A DNA stretch of 64,000 nt from Pisolithus tinctorius (Eukaryota; Basidiomycota; Agaricomycetes; Boletales; Pisolithaceae), in the NCBI GenBank assembly GCA_024663395.1, contig JANFAH010000005.1:1736001-1800000 (forward strand). The letters are read 5' to 3'. The notes beneath the pieces were generated by a model. It had not been told where the DNA came from, searched no databases, and saw only the letters and a program-made list of their open reading frames with translations. A program made the position numbers and the translations under genes. Of this stretch, positions 21,460-33,600 are shown piece by piece; the stretch's first letter is position 1, and every line of letters begins with the position of its first letter.

Positions 21460-22936
21460 GCTTCAAAAAGATGCTCATTTCATTAATTCTTCTGATATGG
21501 CCACCTCCACATCAATCATTTCACTTGTCCCCTTTGATAGGGACCATGGCTATGTATATCTACCAGGAGTTCCTACTAGCTTCTGTCCTGAAGGATCCTG
21601 GTACATCCCATCCTCATCTGCCCCCTCTCAGCCCATCCAGCTTGGACAGCATGTTCTTTTTATCAATATGACCTCTAGGAGGACATTCTTTGGTCACCTC
21701 AGGTCTGTCATTTGCTTGGAAAGGTCTTATGTAGTTGTTTCAGTCTCTCCAGTCCAAGAAGCATATGGATCCTTCCTCCCTGCTCCCTGCAATGTCTTCA
21801 TACCAGTCTTGTCTGTCATTCTTCCAAAATTGCAACAGCTACAGTATAATCTACTGTTCTCCACTCTCCCTGATCACATCCATGATGAGTATGATGCACA
21901 TCTTGCCTCCTTATTGCAAGATACAGCAGAAGATGCTCCCCCTTCATCCTCTCTTCCAATGGAGCCTCATTCATGAAGTTTTTACTGGCTTCACTGAGAG
22001 GACAGTAAGGGGGGGAAAGTTGCAATCCCCTATGCTCCTGTCACCCCACAGACCCCCAAAGCTTGACCCCTGTTGACATCTGACTCACCCTGTCCACTTT
22101 TGGATGTACTATATCAGCATCAGATCAGTGCTGCCTCTTTGTCATCCCACTTTTACCCAGAGGCAATCTCTTCAAGATGTGACATGCACAGCCTCCCCCT
22201 AATGCAATTCCAGTGCACTTTCCCAGTTTCTGACATTACTTGACTCATACTTTGACATTCTGACTGTCTTTGACTCACCTATTGCCAATACTTACCAATC
22301 TTTTGGCCTTGCTTACTGATTCTTCACCTTTTGGCTTACTTATCCTTACCAATGCTCACCAATGCTTTCTAAGATGATTACCCACTGTTTACATTCCTTA
22401 CTCATCAGTTACCAATCACTTACCAAGTGTTTGCACCTTGTTTTCCATAGGCAATGCCCCTGTACTGTATATAAATCACTGTACTTAGATAGCTGAATGA
22501 GAAGAAGACATCAGAGAGCCCCTCTTGCTCGCATTTTATCATCACTCAGTAAATCATTCAGCAGCTTCAATAGTTGAGACTTTATTAAGGGTCTAGCTAT
22601 TGTCTACTTCACTTATCATCGTCTATCATCAATCTACTTCGCTCCAAGTCCTCCCTGAGCTCAGTGCAGCTCAGAAGCATCAAATTAAGTTGCCATCCAT
22701 CCTTCTGTAGGCTGACAGCAGTCTACCCTATTGCATTCTATCACATTCTTGCTCCCTCTTTGTCAGGAGCACCCCCAACCCTCAGCACTTGTCTTTAAGT
22801 GTCATAGCTTGCAAAAACCCTCCCAGACAACAGGTTCTACCATCTAGGTACTGCATAGGCACACCACCACTCGCTTTCATTGTCTTTTGTGTTGGTTTTG
22901 GTTGGTTTTCACCACTGAACCACACTTTGACTCACA
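21460..22936 (+). repeat. Repeat H, copy 1 (5' end missing)
   Basis: Homologous to 27473-29319 from about 21465 to the shared end CACACTTTGACTCACA at 22936. In order: the 159-codon ORF, a purine tract (near 22006-22018), about 430 bp with repeated CTTACCAAT words, a TATA box (GTATATAAAT near 22468), and a tail. The 5' ~400 bp present in copy 2 are replaced here by sequence next to the gypsy B LTR. Confidence 0.65.
21497..21976 (+). CDS. Conserved 159-aa ORF of repeat H (H1), function unknown
   Basis: ATG chosen at 21497 because it is the first start shared with the paralogue at 27876 and has a good context (GATATGGCC). The protein begins MATSTSIISLV and has conserved blocks YLPGVPTSF, MTSRR, LERSYVVVSVSPV, EAYGSFLPAPC, FIPVLS, LPKLQQLQ and IHDEYD, ending in an acidic, serine/proline-rich tail. 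No signal peptide, membrane span or known motif is recognised. The two paralogues are both exactly 480 nt and align without any gap at about three-quarters amino-acid identity, while the non-coding DNA after them has many indels, which suggests selection on the protein. A purine tract and LTR-like sequence follow. Confidence 0.6.
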   Translation: MATSTSIISLVPFDRDHGYVYLPGVPTSFCPEGSWYIPSSSAPSQPIQLGQHVLFINMTSRRTFFGHLRSVICLERSYVVVSVSPVQEAYGSFLPAPCNVFIPVLSVILPKLQQLQYNLLFSTLPDHIHDEYDAHLASLLQDTAEDAPPSSSLPMEPHS

Positions 22937-24175
22937 CCAAGTCTCATGATTGTGATATCCTTCACTCAAACTCCCCTGCTCCCAACACATGCATTCCACT
23001 TACCATACCTAAAGCCAATATCCCCATTCTTCAATGGCTTTTGTATCTAGACCAAAATGAAGACTGAAACCAAGATGGGGTAGTTTTTGTGGAATATGGG
23101 CCAGCAATGCAGCAATCAGGCTATGCTTGTCTGTCTCAGCTAACATCTGACCTTACTTCAGGTAACCAATCTTCATAAGCATTTAGGCTGAAGTTTTTCT
23201 ACAAATCATCCAAGCTAAAAGCCACTCAGACCAGGTCATCCCAGGGACATCTGGCCATGTCCCTGGGCTATTTGCAGTGTGCAGGACCTGGGATGTCCCA
23301 TAATCCCAGTGCTTTTGTAATATATTTTGGGCTGTCCCATGGCTGCCTTAGGTGTCAGGGGTCCTCAGCTGCAAAAGTTCAGCTCATATTCACACTGAAA
23401 TCCCACTTCTGACCAAGAAACCATAATTGTCACAATCATCCAGGATGATGAGAATACCTGGCAAAGTAGGGGGCTATTTATGTGACAACCACTGACTTTC
23501 CAAAACCATTTGGTACACTTACTATGCACAGATTTGAAGTGGGAAGTCAGTGTGATTGTGAGGTGTCATCTCCAGAATAATACAATCCTTATGGAAGTGA
23601 GCCTTGCATCACTGTGATAAATTTTAATGGATTCATCACTGTCCCACGAGTAAGTTCCATTGCTTAAAGAAGGAGTACACATTAATAAGATCATACTAAA
23701 TGCATTCAATGAGGATGAGTGGAAGACCTTCCCAGCCAAGGAATAGATTGTAGCACACTACATGACACTATTGAGGGGCACAAGCATGTGAGAATCCTGC
23801 TGTCCAAAGGGGTTATGTAATCTGATTGCTGTGGGGCCCAATGTCCTATTATGACCCTGGGCTGTAAGGCCCTCCAGTGGACCACCATGTGCTTCAAATA
23901 CCAATCCAGCCAGGATGGGCAGAAAACTGAACTTTGTTGATTCTCAAAGGAAGGGTGGACTTGTGTTGCTAAAGACCACTGAAGTCTGTTGGAGATGGTG
24001 CATTCTGTGTATTACTCTTCATGGATAATTATTCCCAAAGTGCTGATCTAACCCCCAAGCAACTGACATTGGTACACAAACCATATAGCTCAGTAATTTA
24101 ACCACAAGGTCAACACTTAGGAGACTGCTGGATCAATCCCACCTTTAGTCACATATTCATCAAGAAGGCAATGAT
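22937..24175. other. No gene recognised; one strong hairpin
   Basis: No convincing reading frame or repeat-family match was seen in these ~1.2 kb. The only feature noted is a perfect 11-bp stem, CCCAGGGACAT (23240-23250) with ATGTCCCTGGG (23257-23267), around CTGGCC. Confidence 0.6.
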
Positions 24176-24505
24176 GGGACATCCCACCCCCCATTTTTGG
24201 AGGCCAGTGGGAGGTCCCATGATAGCTTTGGAGGCTACTGTGGGGTATCCCACCCCCCTCTCTGGAGGCCAGTGGGATGTCCCATGATAGCTTCAGAGGC
24301 TACTGCAGGACATCCCACCCTCCCCTCTGGAGGCCAGAAGGATGTCCCATGCTAGCTTTGGAGGCTACTATGGGACATCCTAAACCCCTTTCCATAGACA
24401 GTAGGATGTCCCATGATAGCTTCAGAGGCTACTGTGGGACATCCCACTCCCCCCCCTGAAGGCCAGTTGGAGATTCCACCCCTCTCCATAGAGGCCAGTA
24501 GGATG
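24176..24505. repeat. Minisatellite, ~65-bp unit, about 5 copies
   Basis: Units contain GGGACATCCCACCCCCC, GGAGGCCAGTGGGATGTCCC and ATGATAGCTTCAGAGGCTACTG. GGGACATCCC and GGGATGTCCC are near-complementary, so each unit can pair internally. Short ORFs here only reflect the periodic sequence. Confidence 0.88.
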
Positions 24506-25690
24506 ACCATGTACTATATGTCAGAACACCAAAATGCTCTCAAATCAATTTTGTGGCAGCTTCAAGACAAACAGATCCACCATGCAGGTCTGTATTGACT
24601 TATTGCACAGGTAACATTATCTACTTTTTATACTAACTCACAGAGCACAGTGAAGGGCCAATGTTGCAGATTAAATGGGGGCAAATTGTGCAACTGCAAA
24701 TGATAACAGCATGGTGGACCTGATAAAAGATGGACCTGCTTTAGTAGCAATGCAGATAGATTAATTCTCAACACAAAAATAGGCTCTTAGAAAAAGCATT
24801 GAACAACAATGTTTATGGGGCAAAGTCAATGAGAGAACCCAGACAAGACCAAAATAAATTCAGAAGTCACCCTCTGCAGCTCTACAGTGCTTGCATGTAA
24901 CATAGAACTGTAGTATCCTGATGATGATAACAACACCTGATTAGTAAGCAAAAGATGTTGCCCCCCAAGTTCCTTTAGTCTGAGGTACTGCTAACCTTGC
25001 CTCAATACCACTTTCAATCCTTGCTTTCCAACCTTGCCACCCCCCTCACCATGTGGAAAAACTCTATCTGTCAAACTTGAAAGAAATTGAGTTTTGAGGG
25101 TTTTTAGTCCCCTTAAAATTCAGGCCATCTACCCATTATTTCAAGATATCATGTCAATTCCATTTGAATTCCACTCAGTTCCCTCAACTCACCAGGGAAA
25201 AACAATTGATCACAGTAATAAAATATAGATAAGGTACACAGGAAACCAGGCAGCAGAACTCACCAGAGCCCCTGGCCATTGGACACAGTTGACACTAGGA
25301 GAATTGTCAGTCAGTGATCACCACATCAACACTTGCTTAATGTCACCATATCCCCTCCTCATTGCTGGAGGCTCCTTTATCTGTAGGTGTGGCCCCCAAG
25401 CTTCACCTCAAACATCCTTTGACCCAACTCTCTGCAGCTCAAACTCTTCAAACAAGAGTACAGTGTTTTGAGTAGGTTTATCTTCCCTGTAAAATGTCAA
25501 TCAGTAGAAAATTCATTGGTAGATCAAGTGAGCAGTGCTATGGCAGTGTGGCCACAGGGGGTAATAAAATAACAGTCAGGCAGACACAAATGCTCTTGCA
25601 TTCAAAATGATGGAGAACTGAGATTTGATTCACTCACTGCTCACCCTATCACAGAAAAATAAACATGTATTTCTAAAGAAAATACTGAGG
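24506..25690. other. No gene or repeat recognised
   Basis: About 1.2 kb of CpG-poor sequence without a frame longer than ~60 codons that looks coding, and without a match to the other repeat families in the window. Confidence 0.55.
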
Positions 25691-25695
25691 AGACT

Positions 25696-27040
25696 AATAA
25701 TCTAAGTAATCCTCAGGAAATTCATCCTCATACTGTGCAGCACTACCTCTGTCAACCCATTGCTGTGCTGTGGGCTGGGCTGGGGGGTAGTAGTCAGAGA
25801 TATATGGAGCATCATGGTAAACATGATGGTCAGGGTGAGATGGTATGTGATACATCTGATGGGATGGAGGGAAATGCCCTGAACCATGGCAGGTGGGTGG
25901 TAATACCTATAGAGAAGCTAAACAAAATGTGACAATGAAGGATCAAGCCATGAATGTTGTAGGGAACATTGGAGGGGCCAGGATCATTATAATTGGCATG
26001 GTTATAATGAGGGTCCTGCAGGACATCCTATTGGTCTCCTTCAAGAAGCAGAATGCCTGGGATACTCACCTCATAATGCTGAGATGGGGGAAACTGCTGA
26101 GAAGGGCCAGGGTCCCATGGTTGTGAATGGCTTGGGGCAGCATCATGATGCAGATCCTGTGCAGTCCTCCATTGGTCTTTTAATCAACTGAGATGTCCAG
26201 ACCTCACCCCATAGTGCCAAGCTGGCAAGGGGTGCTCAGATTGACTGGGCTCTCAAGTGTTCTCGTTGCTTGTGCATGCTGGTGGGTCATGAAGTGCATC
26301 CTGTGCATGTCACCTGTTAGTTTCAACCAAAATGCAGTGGGATAAATCACTACACCATGGTTGCCAGCAATGGAGCATGCATACCTGCCTTTGTCATGCA
26401 AGGGCATATGGTGGTCAGAGTGTGAAGCCTTGGGGAACATTAGTGGACACCAGAGGTTGAGTGGATTGACTCACCTCATGAGGAACTGTATCATTATCCA
26501 TCACCTCCACACAAGGCCACTTGTGTGATGGAAATGGGATTCCACTCTGTGCATGAGGTGCCACCATACCTGGACCCTCTTCTTTGCAAGACTTCTGCCA
26601 CTCAGGATCATCAGACACCTTGTGCAAAACTGTTCCATCAGGAGCCTTGACCAGTGCAATCTCTCCCTTTAATGGGTGTGCATCCCTTAAGCTCATGACA
26701 TCTGCAAAAGCAGTCAGCAATCAGTCAGACAAAAAGAGTATGCAATGCCTTCATTCCAGGGTTTGATTTTGAGCTCTGGCACACCATCCAGATGATCATT
26801 TTTCTTGTCATCATACATTGAGCCTAGTTTTCTCTGCAGATAAGGTACCACAAGTTGGCAGAGAGCATCAGCTTTGAGTTTCTTGTACTCAAAACCAGGG
26901 CCCAGTGGAGGCACCCCAAGTGGCCAGTTGATTATGATGAGAGAGTTCTTCCTAACAAACTCAAGAAGCCACTGCCAAATGATTTTCTGGGGATCACCAA
27001 CTTTGACCCCATGCATCACTTATGGGAAGACAATTAGAAG
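25696..27040 (-). CDS. Spliced gene of unknown function (repeat-associated style), exon borders approximate
   Basis: Minus strand. The first clear exon (about 27019-26760) encodes HGVKVGDPQKIIWQWLLEF..NWPLGVPPLGPGFEYKKL..LVVPYLQRKLGSMYDD..VPELKIKPWNE. A second (from 26702) encodes DVMSLRDAHPLKGEIALVK and HKVSDDPEWQKS, joined after an acceptor CTTTTGCAG whose matching donor appears mutated (GC). A donor GTGAGT follows near 26478. The C-terminal exons are rich in Pro, His and Tyr (QQFPPSQHYE; HYNHANYNDPGPSNVPY; VYHDAPYISDYYPP) and end PEDYLDY-TAG at 25696. A stop near 26410 suggests damage or a missed intron. No catalytic motif is recognised. It could be the accessory gene of a DNA transposon or a dispersed fungal family; the product is unknown. 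Confidence 0.5.
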
Positions 27041-27159
27041 AGAATATACAAAATCACTGAACAATGATCAATGTGATGACTAATAACATGCAAAAAACAT
27101 AGCTGCCTGGAGGGTTTTTTGTATTGTATGGTAGCTGTACCACACTCCCTCACAACTCC

Positions 27160-27472
27160 AAGGTATGTATGTCGGAACTTCAAAAAAAATTGAGGTACCT
27201 ATTCAGAGTGTCAAAGAAATTGAAGGACCTATGACAGGATGTCAAACTATTTGAGGTACCTATGTCAGAGATTCAAAAAATTGTACCTACATTGGGGTCT
27301 CAAACACTCTGACATACCTACATCAGAGCTTGAACATATTTGAGGTACCTATGTCAGAGGTTCAAATGCTCCGATGTACCTATGTCAGAGCTTGAACAAA
27401 TTTGAGGTACCTACATTGGAGGCTCAAACACTCCAATGTACCTACATCAGAGCTTAAACAAATTTGAGGCGC
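27160..27472. repeat. Degenerate minisatellite, ~45-bp unit (left part)
   Basis: Repeats of GAGGTACCTATGTCAGAG..TTCAAACA..TTTGAG with many substitutions; GGTACC recurs. The array is interrupted at 27472 by repeat H copy 2 and continues at 29324-29412. Confidence 0.8.
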
Positions 27473-29319
27473 TGTCACACACCAAAGGTGTTGTGGACAT
27501 GGTTACAACTGACTCTGCCTAACTCGTTGACAAGTTGTGCACAATGCCCAAGCATGCAGATGAAGACTAAAGGCCTCATGCATAGAAAGACTGTTGGACA
27601 TTGACAGTCATCCTTTGCACAAGAACAAGTCATCAGTGCTAAAGAGAAAAGAGGAAGCGAGTTAAGCGCATGTTAAAGGTTTTTAGCACCTGTGTACAGC
27701 ATTCTGGTTTTCGTCATATCTCCACTGTTTCCAAAGATATCGACTCCGTTCCCACACTCGCTTAAAGTGCTCAGCCCCACGATTCTTCCTTCCAGGTTTG
27801 GAGAGGATCCTTGCACCCTGCACATTTCTACAGCACTCCATCCATCAGACGCTCATTTCGCTAAGTCCATCAATCATGGCCACCTCTTCATCGATCATCT
27901 TGCTTGTCTCATTTGCCAGAGACAGTGGCTACATATATCTGCCAGGCATTCCCACTAGCTTCCATCCTGAAGCCCCCTGGTTCATCCCATCGTTGTCAGC
28001 CCCATCTCATCCCATGCAGCTTGGTCAGTGTGTTCTCCTTGTCAGTATGACTTCCAGAAGGATGTTCTTTGGTCGCCTCAGGTCTGTCACTCAGTTAGAA
28101 AGGTCTTATGTGGTCGTTTCAGTCTCCCCAGTTGATGAAGCATATGGATCGTTCCTCCCTGCTCCCTGCACTGTCTTTATTCCAGTCTTGTCCATCATTC
28201 TTCCCACATTGCAACAGCTGCAGCATGGTCTACTGTTCTCCAGCCTCCCTGATTGCATTCATGACGAGTATGACATGCATCTTGCCTTCTTACTGCAAGA
28301 TCCAGCAGAAGACGTCCCCCCTTCTCCTCCTCCTCCATCAGAGCCCCATTCATGAAGTTTTTGCTAACTTTGCTGAGAGGATGGAAGGGTGGGAGACGTG
28401 ATCGCGTATGCTCTCATTGCCCCACAGACCCCCAACACCCTAGCCCCCCTTTGATGCCTGACTCATGCCCTTCAATTCTGGAATTAATACTTCCCTATCT
28501 GGAAACACCATCCATTTGTCATGCCATCTTTGGATCTAGAGATGTCTCTGCCGAGATCTGACTTGCATCGCCACCCCCTAATGTGATATCAGTGCACTTA
28601 CTCAGTTTCTGACTCCATTTGACTCATTCTGTGATATTTTGACTATCCTTGACTCGTTCATTGCCAATACTTACCAATCTTCTTTGCTTGCTTACTTTTC
28701 ATTTCTTGCTTACTCATCATGGTTACTCAGTCATTACTCATTACTTACCAAGTGTTTGTGCCTTGTTTGTCACAAGCTATGCTCCCCCCACAGTATATAA
28801 ACCCCCATGTACTTAGCTACAAGGAAGCAATCAGAAGCAGTCCAGCAGTCAGTTCAGTGCCTATCTTGTCATCGACAGTTGAGGCTCATTTGGGAGAGTC
28901 TATCTGTCTTCATTTGTATCATTGGTAGTTGAGGCTCCATCAAGGGTCTATCTACCTTCATTCATTCATCTGAAGTATCATCTGTGCTCTGTCAGCACAC
29001 CTGCTTAGTCATCCATCCACTCCTGTGTAACTTGTCATCGACTTGTGCCAGGAGCACATCCAAAAGATCATCACGCCAGAGTACTTTCAGCTGAATACCT
29101 TCACTCTATTCAGCATCCCCCATCTAGTCATCACTTGCTTATCTACTCCTGCGTAACTCGTCGATGACTTGTGCCAGGAGCACTCTACTTGAAGTCCCTC
29201 CCCCCACATCAGGTTTCTCTGCCCTCCAGGTTCCACAGAGGTAAACCACCACTCGCTCGTATTTGTCTTTGGTGTTGGATTTGTTTGGTTTACACCAGCT
29301 TTCCACACTTTGACTCACA
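27473..29319 (+). mobile_element. Repeat H, copy 2, complete insertion of 1,847 bp
   Basis: TG..CA ends (TGTCACACACC..GACTCACA) flanked by GCGC on both sides (27469-27472 and 29320-29323), splitting a minisatellite whose repeat pattern resumes after it. No terminal inverted repeat. Contents: ~400 bp leader, the 159-codon ORF (27876-28355), a purine tract (GGAAGGGTGGGAG), and about 900 bp with a TATA box (AGTATATAAAC near 28791). It may be a long solo LTR with an embedded ORF, or a non-autonomous LTR-type element. The class is not settled. Confidence 0.65.
27876..28355 (+). CDS. Conserved 159-aa ORF of repeat H (H2), function unknown
   Basis: ATG 27876 (context ATCATGGCC) to TGA 28355. Same length as H1 without a single gap; differences are scattered substitutions, and the blocks YLPG, MTSRR, LERSYVVVSVSPV, EAYGSFLPAPC, FIPVLS, LQQLQ and IHDEYD are kept. 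The C-terminus is acidic and then proline-rich (EDVPPSPPPPSEPHS). No domain is recognised. The upstream in-frame extension to 27798 has no match in H1 and is not included. It lies inside an insertion with TG..CA ends. Confidence 0.62.
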   Translation: MATSSSIILLVSFARDSGYIYLPGIPTSFHPEAPWFIPSLSAPSHPMQLGQCVLLVSMTSRRMFFGRLRSVTQLERSYVVVSVSPVDEAYGSFLPAPCTVFIPVLSIILPTLQQLQHGLLFSSLPDCIHDEYDMHLAFLLQDPAEDVPPSPPPPSEPHS

Positions 29320-29323
29320 GCGC

Positions 29324-29412
29324 CTACATTGGAGATGAAAATACTCTGATGTACCTATGTCAGAGCCTGGACAAGCTTGAGGTACCTATGTCAAAGTGTC
29401 AAAAACTCTAGT
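29324..29412. repeat. Degenerate minisatellite, right part
   Basis: Continuation of 27160-27472 after the repeat H insertion (CCTACATTGGAG.., GATGTACCTATGTCAGAG.., GAGGTACCTATGTCA). It ends where the gag-like sequence of element C begins. Confidence 0.75.
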
Positions 29413-29439
29413 CTTGTGGGGATTACTACCCCCATCCCT

Positions 29440-30639
29440 AATTGACCTCTCACACCCACTAATGATCCAGATGATGAACTGGACCTGGACGAACCAGATG
29501 ACTTCAATCCTGGTGGTAATGACCCCAGTGATAATGGTCCTGGTGACGATGGGCCAGGAGATGACCTGGACAATGATGATGAAGAACCCCTCCCCGAGGA
29601 TGATGTCAAGCCTGGTGTAACCATGCTCGATAATCTTGCCAAAGCCATTGAACTCCTCGCACATAATGCTCGCACCGGCTCTGAGTCATCCTCCAGAACC
29701 AAGTTGCATGAACCAGACACCTTCGATGGGACAGACCCAAAGAAGCTGCATGCATTTCTTATCCAGTGTGAACTTAACTTCCAGGACTGGCCCTAGGCCT
29801 TTCAAAGTGATCAAGCCAAGGTCACCTTCATGCAGTCATTCCTGAAAGGGATGGCTCTCGAGTGGTTTGAACTGGACTTACTTGGGACTGAGGACCCAGA
29901 GGACCAGCCCTACTGGATGGACTCTTGGAAGGAGTTCGTCATAGAACTTCAATCTACCTTCGGACCTCACGACCCAGTGGCTGATGCTGAGAGCCAGCTA
30001 GACCACCTCCAGATGAAGGATAATCACTGGGTCAATAAGTACATAGTCAAGTTCAACCAGCTTGCCTCTCAGGTCCAGGGATATGGTGATGGCACTCTAT
30101 GCCACTTCTTCTACACCGGTCTCCCTGACTGTATCAAAGACAAGGTCTGCTGGGTTGGTAAACCAAGAACCCTGCACAAGCTTTGACACCTAGCTCAGGA
30201 GATCAACATGCACTACTGGGAATGCAAAGAGGAGGTCCAGCGGTCCAGTAAGCACCAGGGGTTGTCCTCTGGTAACAGGTCTACTCCCAACTCCACCCAC
30301 AATAATCAGTCTAAGCCCAGTCAAGAGAAATCCAAGACTGGCAATAATTCCAGAAATGGCAACTCCGGTAACCAGCCCTTGTCCAAACCTGCCTCAACCA
30401 GTCAGACTGGCTCTAACACACCCAAGCTGGACTCAAACAAGCTGGGCAAGGATGGCAAGCTGACACTGGAGGAGTGCAAGCATCATAGAGACAATAACCT
30501 CTGTATGTTCTGTGGGGGAACCAGACATTTTGCAGATAAGTGTCCCAAGAAAGCTGGCAAGGCCAAAGCTCATGCTGCAGCAACCTCTGAGGCAGTACTG
30601 GCCTCAACCTTGGGCTCTGCCCCCAAGGCAAAAAAATAG
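29440..30639 (+). pseudogene. Gypsy element C gag (family 2), 5' truncated
   Basis: Homologue of the minus-strand gag at 55451-56794. The first ~90 residues of that protein and the 5' LTR are missing. Seen: the acidic stretch NDPDDELDLDEPDD, KLHEPDTFDGTDPKKL, FLKGMALEWFELDLL, GYGDGTLCHFFYTGLPD, a basic linker rich in Asn/Ser/Lys, and the knuckle CMFCGGTRHFADKC. In-frame stops TAG 29794-29796 (glutamine expected) and TGA 30184-30186 (arginine expected) inactivate it. It ends at TAG 30637-30639 within the frameshift signal. Confidence 0.9.
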
Positions 30640-30677
30640 GTAGCAGCTCTCAGTACTCTGCACAGACTGAGAGCTGC
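30630..30677 (+). promoter_or_regulatory. -1 ribosomal frameshift signal, gag-pol of element C
   Basis: Heptamer A AAA AAA (30630-30636) directly before TAG, 6-nt spacer, then an 11-bp perfect hairpin: GCAGCTCTCAG (30643-30653) with CTGAGAGCTGC (30667-30677), 13-nt loop. Pol follows in the -1 frame. Compared with element E, one base pair changes from C-G to T-A with pairing kept. Confidence 0.85.
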
Positions 30678-33600
30678 ATTGACTCCAGCTGTGCACCCAT
30701 GGAGGCTCATCTCAACACATCTGCTCTTTCTAATCCAAACTCATTAACCCCCCATGTTTCTATCATCAGTCATGATTTACCCCAGTTTCATACACTAGTG
30801 GACTCCAGTTCCACACATAGCTTCATAGATAAAGATTTTGTTAATCAACACTCTTTTGCCCCTTATCCTGTGTCCCCTATCCAACTCTGGCTCTTTGATG
30901 GGTCGTCAAGTTTTGTCATCACTCAAGCAGTAGATCTTTTGGTTCAATTTGTGACTGGCAATGTCACCCCAGTAACCCTGTTCCTAGCCCCATTGGATTC
31001 TGAATGTAAGATAGTCCTTGGACATGACTGGCTCACCTGCTACAATCTGTCGATTGATTGGGTATTGAGCAGCCTAACTTTCCAGACATCTACAGGAGGA
31101 ATGCCAACCCTGTCAACACCCCCTGCCACACTGGTCTTAACCAGTCTTCCCAAACCTGGTCTAACTGACCAACCCAACCCCGGCCCTGCACCATCTGTAC
31201 CATCTGTTGACTCACCAGTTCACACCCCCCTGAAAGCTCCCCCTATCGCCCTGATCAATGCAGCTGCATATGTACGCACTTGCAAACTAGAGGGGTCCAC
31301 CCAATTCCAACTTCATCTATGCCCATTGGACCTGGACCTGGCCTGGTCTACCTCTACCAGTTCTCCACCAGACCTGGCCAGTGTACCAAAGGACTACCAC
31401 GACTTTGCTGATGTCTTTAGCAAAGCCAAGGCCTCTACTCTCCCCCCACACTGGGAGTATGACCTTAAGATCAAATTGGAAGAGGGTACTACACCACCTG
31501 TAGGAACCATCTACTCACTATCCCCAGTCGAGCTGCAAGCTCTCTGGGCATTCATCAATGAAAACCTGACTACCGGTTTCATCCAGCCCACCTCTTCCCC
31601 CTACGCTGCACTGGTCCTCTTCGTAAAGAAGAAGGATGGTTCACTCTGGTTATGTGTTGACTTCTGGGGCCTTAACAAGCTCACCAAGAAGGACCAGTAT
31701 CCCCTACCACTGATATCTGATCTACTCGACTCCCCTAGTCACACCAAAATCTACACCAAGATTGACTTAAGGCACACATACCACCTCATCTGGATTGCAC
31801 CCAGGGATGAGTGGAAAACTGCCTTCAGAATGCACTATGGGTCTTACAAGTGGTTGGTGGTGCCTTTCAGTCTTACCAATGCCCCAGCCACCTTCCAGCG
31901 GTTCATCAATTCAATCTTTGCAGATATGCTAGATGTCTGCATTGTCGTCTACCTCAATGACATCTTAATCTACTCCAGAGATGAATCATCACATAAGCAG
32001 CATGTCTGGGAGGTTCTTCACCAGCTCTGGCTGCATGGCCTGTATGCCAAACCAGAGAAGTGTGAGTTCCACTCGGATTCTGTGGAATATTTGCGTTACC
32101 ACTTGTCCCCAGCTGGCATTACCATGTCTTCAGAGAAAGTCAGAGCTATCTGTGACTGGCCTGAGCCCTGGAAGGTAAAGGACATTCAGTCCTTCCTGGG
32201 CTTTGCCAATTGCTATTGCCAGTTCATTTTTAACTACTCAAACATAGTGGTACCTCTAACCCAGTTGACATGCAAAGGTGCTCCCTGGAATTTCTCTGAG
32301 GAGTGCCACTGGTCTTTCAACAAACTCAAGCAGGCCTTCACCACTGCCCTGGTCCTAACTCACTTTTCCCTGGAGGCTCCTATTACTGTTGAGACCAATG
32401 CTTCTGACTATGCCATAGCCAGTATTCTGTCCATCACCAGTGGTGATGGTCAAATCCAGCTGGTCACATTTTATTCTCATACCCTGACAGCCCCAGAGCT
32501 AAATTATGACACCCATGATAAGGAATTACTCATGATCTTCGAGGCATTCCAGACATGGCGGCATTACTTGGAAGGCTCTGCAGTACTGGTTGACATTGTC
32601 ACTGATCACAAGAACCTGGAGTACTTCTCCACCTCAAAGGTTTTAACCCAGCACCAGGTGCGCTGGTCTGAGTTTTTGTCCCAGTTCAATATGGTTATCT
32701 GGTTCAGACCTGGTAAGCTCGGTGCTAAGCCTGACGCCCTAACTAGATGATGGGATGTCTACCCCAAAGAGGGGGATAGCGACTATGCCCGGGTCAACCC
32801 ACAGAACCTCAGACTGGTCTTCATGCAGGAACAGCTAGCCATCTCCCTGCACACCACCTACCTTGAGTACCCAGTCCTACATGCTGTTGCACTGATGGAT
32901 GTGGAGAAGTTACACAATGATATTCTCTCAGCCCTACCCTCAGACCCGGTCGCCCAAGTCCAGCTCTCAGATACATCAGATTCCCAGTGGTCAGTTGATG
33001 ACACTGGCTTCCTCTGTCTAGATGGAAGAATCTATGTACCAGACTCTAATGACCTCCACCTTCGTGTCTTGAGGTTTAAACATGACCATCCCTTGTCTGG
33101 CCACTTCAGCCAAAACAGAACATTAGAACTCATTCAGCAAGAGTACACCTGGCCTGGCCTAAGGACATTTGTCAAAGACTATGTCCAGTCTTGTACTACC
33201 TGTGCCCAGGCCAAGGTACCCCACCACCGGCCTTATGGCCTACTCAAACAACTCCCAGTTCCAGAGAGGCCATGGAATTCCATCTTGATGGATTTCATAG
33301 AACAACTCCCAGCCTCAACCAACTTTACTGCCATCCTCGTCATGGTTGACTGGCTCTCAAAGCAAGCCATCTTCATACCTACTCACAACACCATCACAGC
33401 CCCTGAGCTTGCCAAGCTCTTCCTCATGCATGTGTTCTCTAAGCATGGTGTACTGGCCCATGTAACCTCAGACTGGGGATCAGAGTTCATGTCTCACTTC
33501 TTCTGGTCTCTAGGTAAAGCTCTAGACATGCATCTACATTTCACCTCCAGGTATCACCCAGAGGGGGATGGTCAGACAGAGCACACCAACCAGACCCTCG

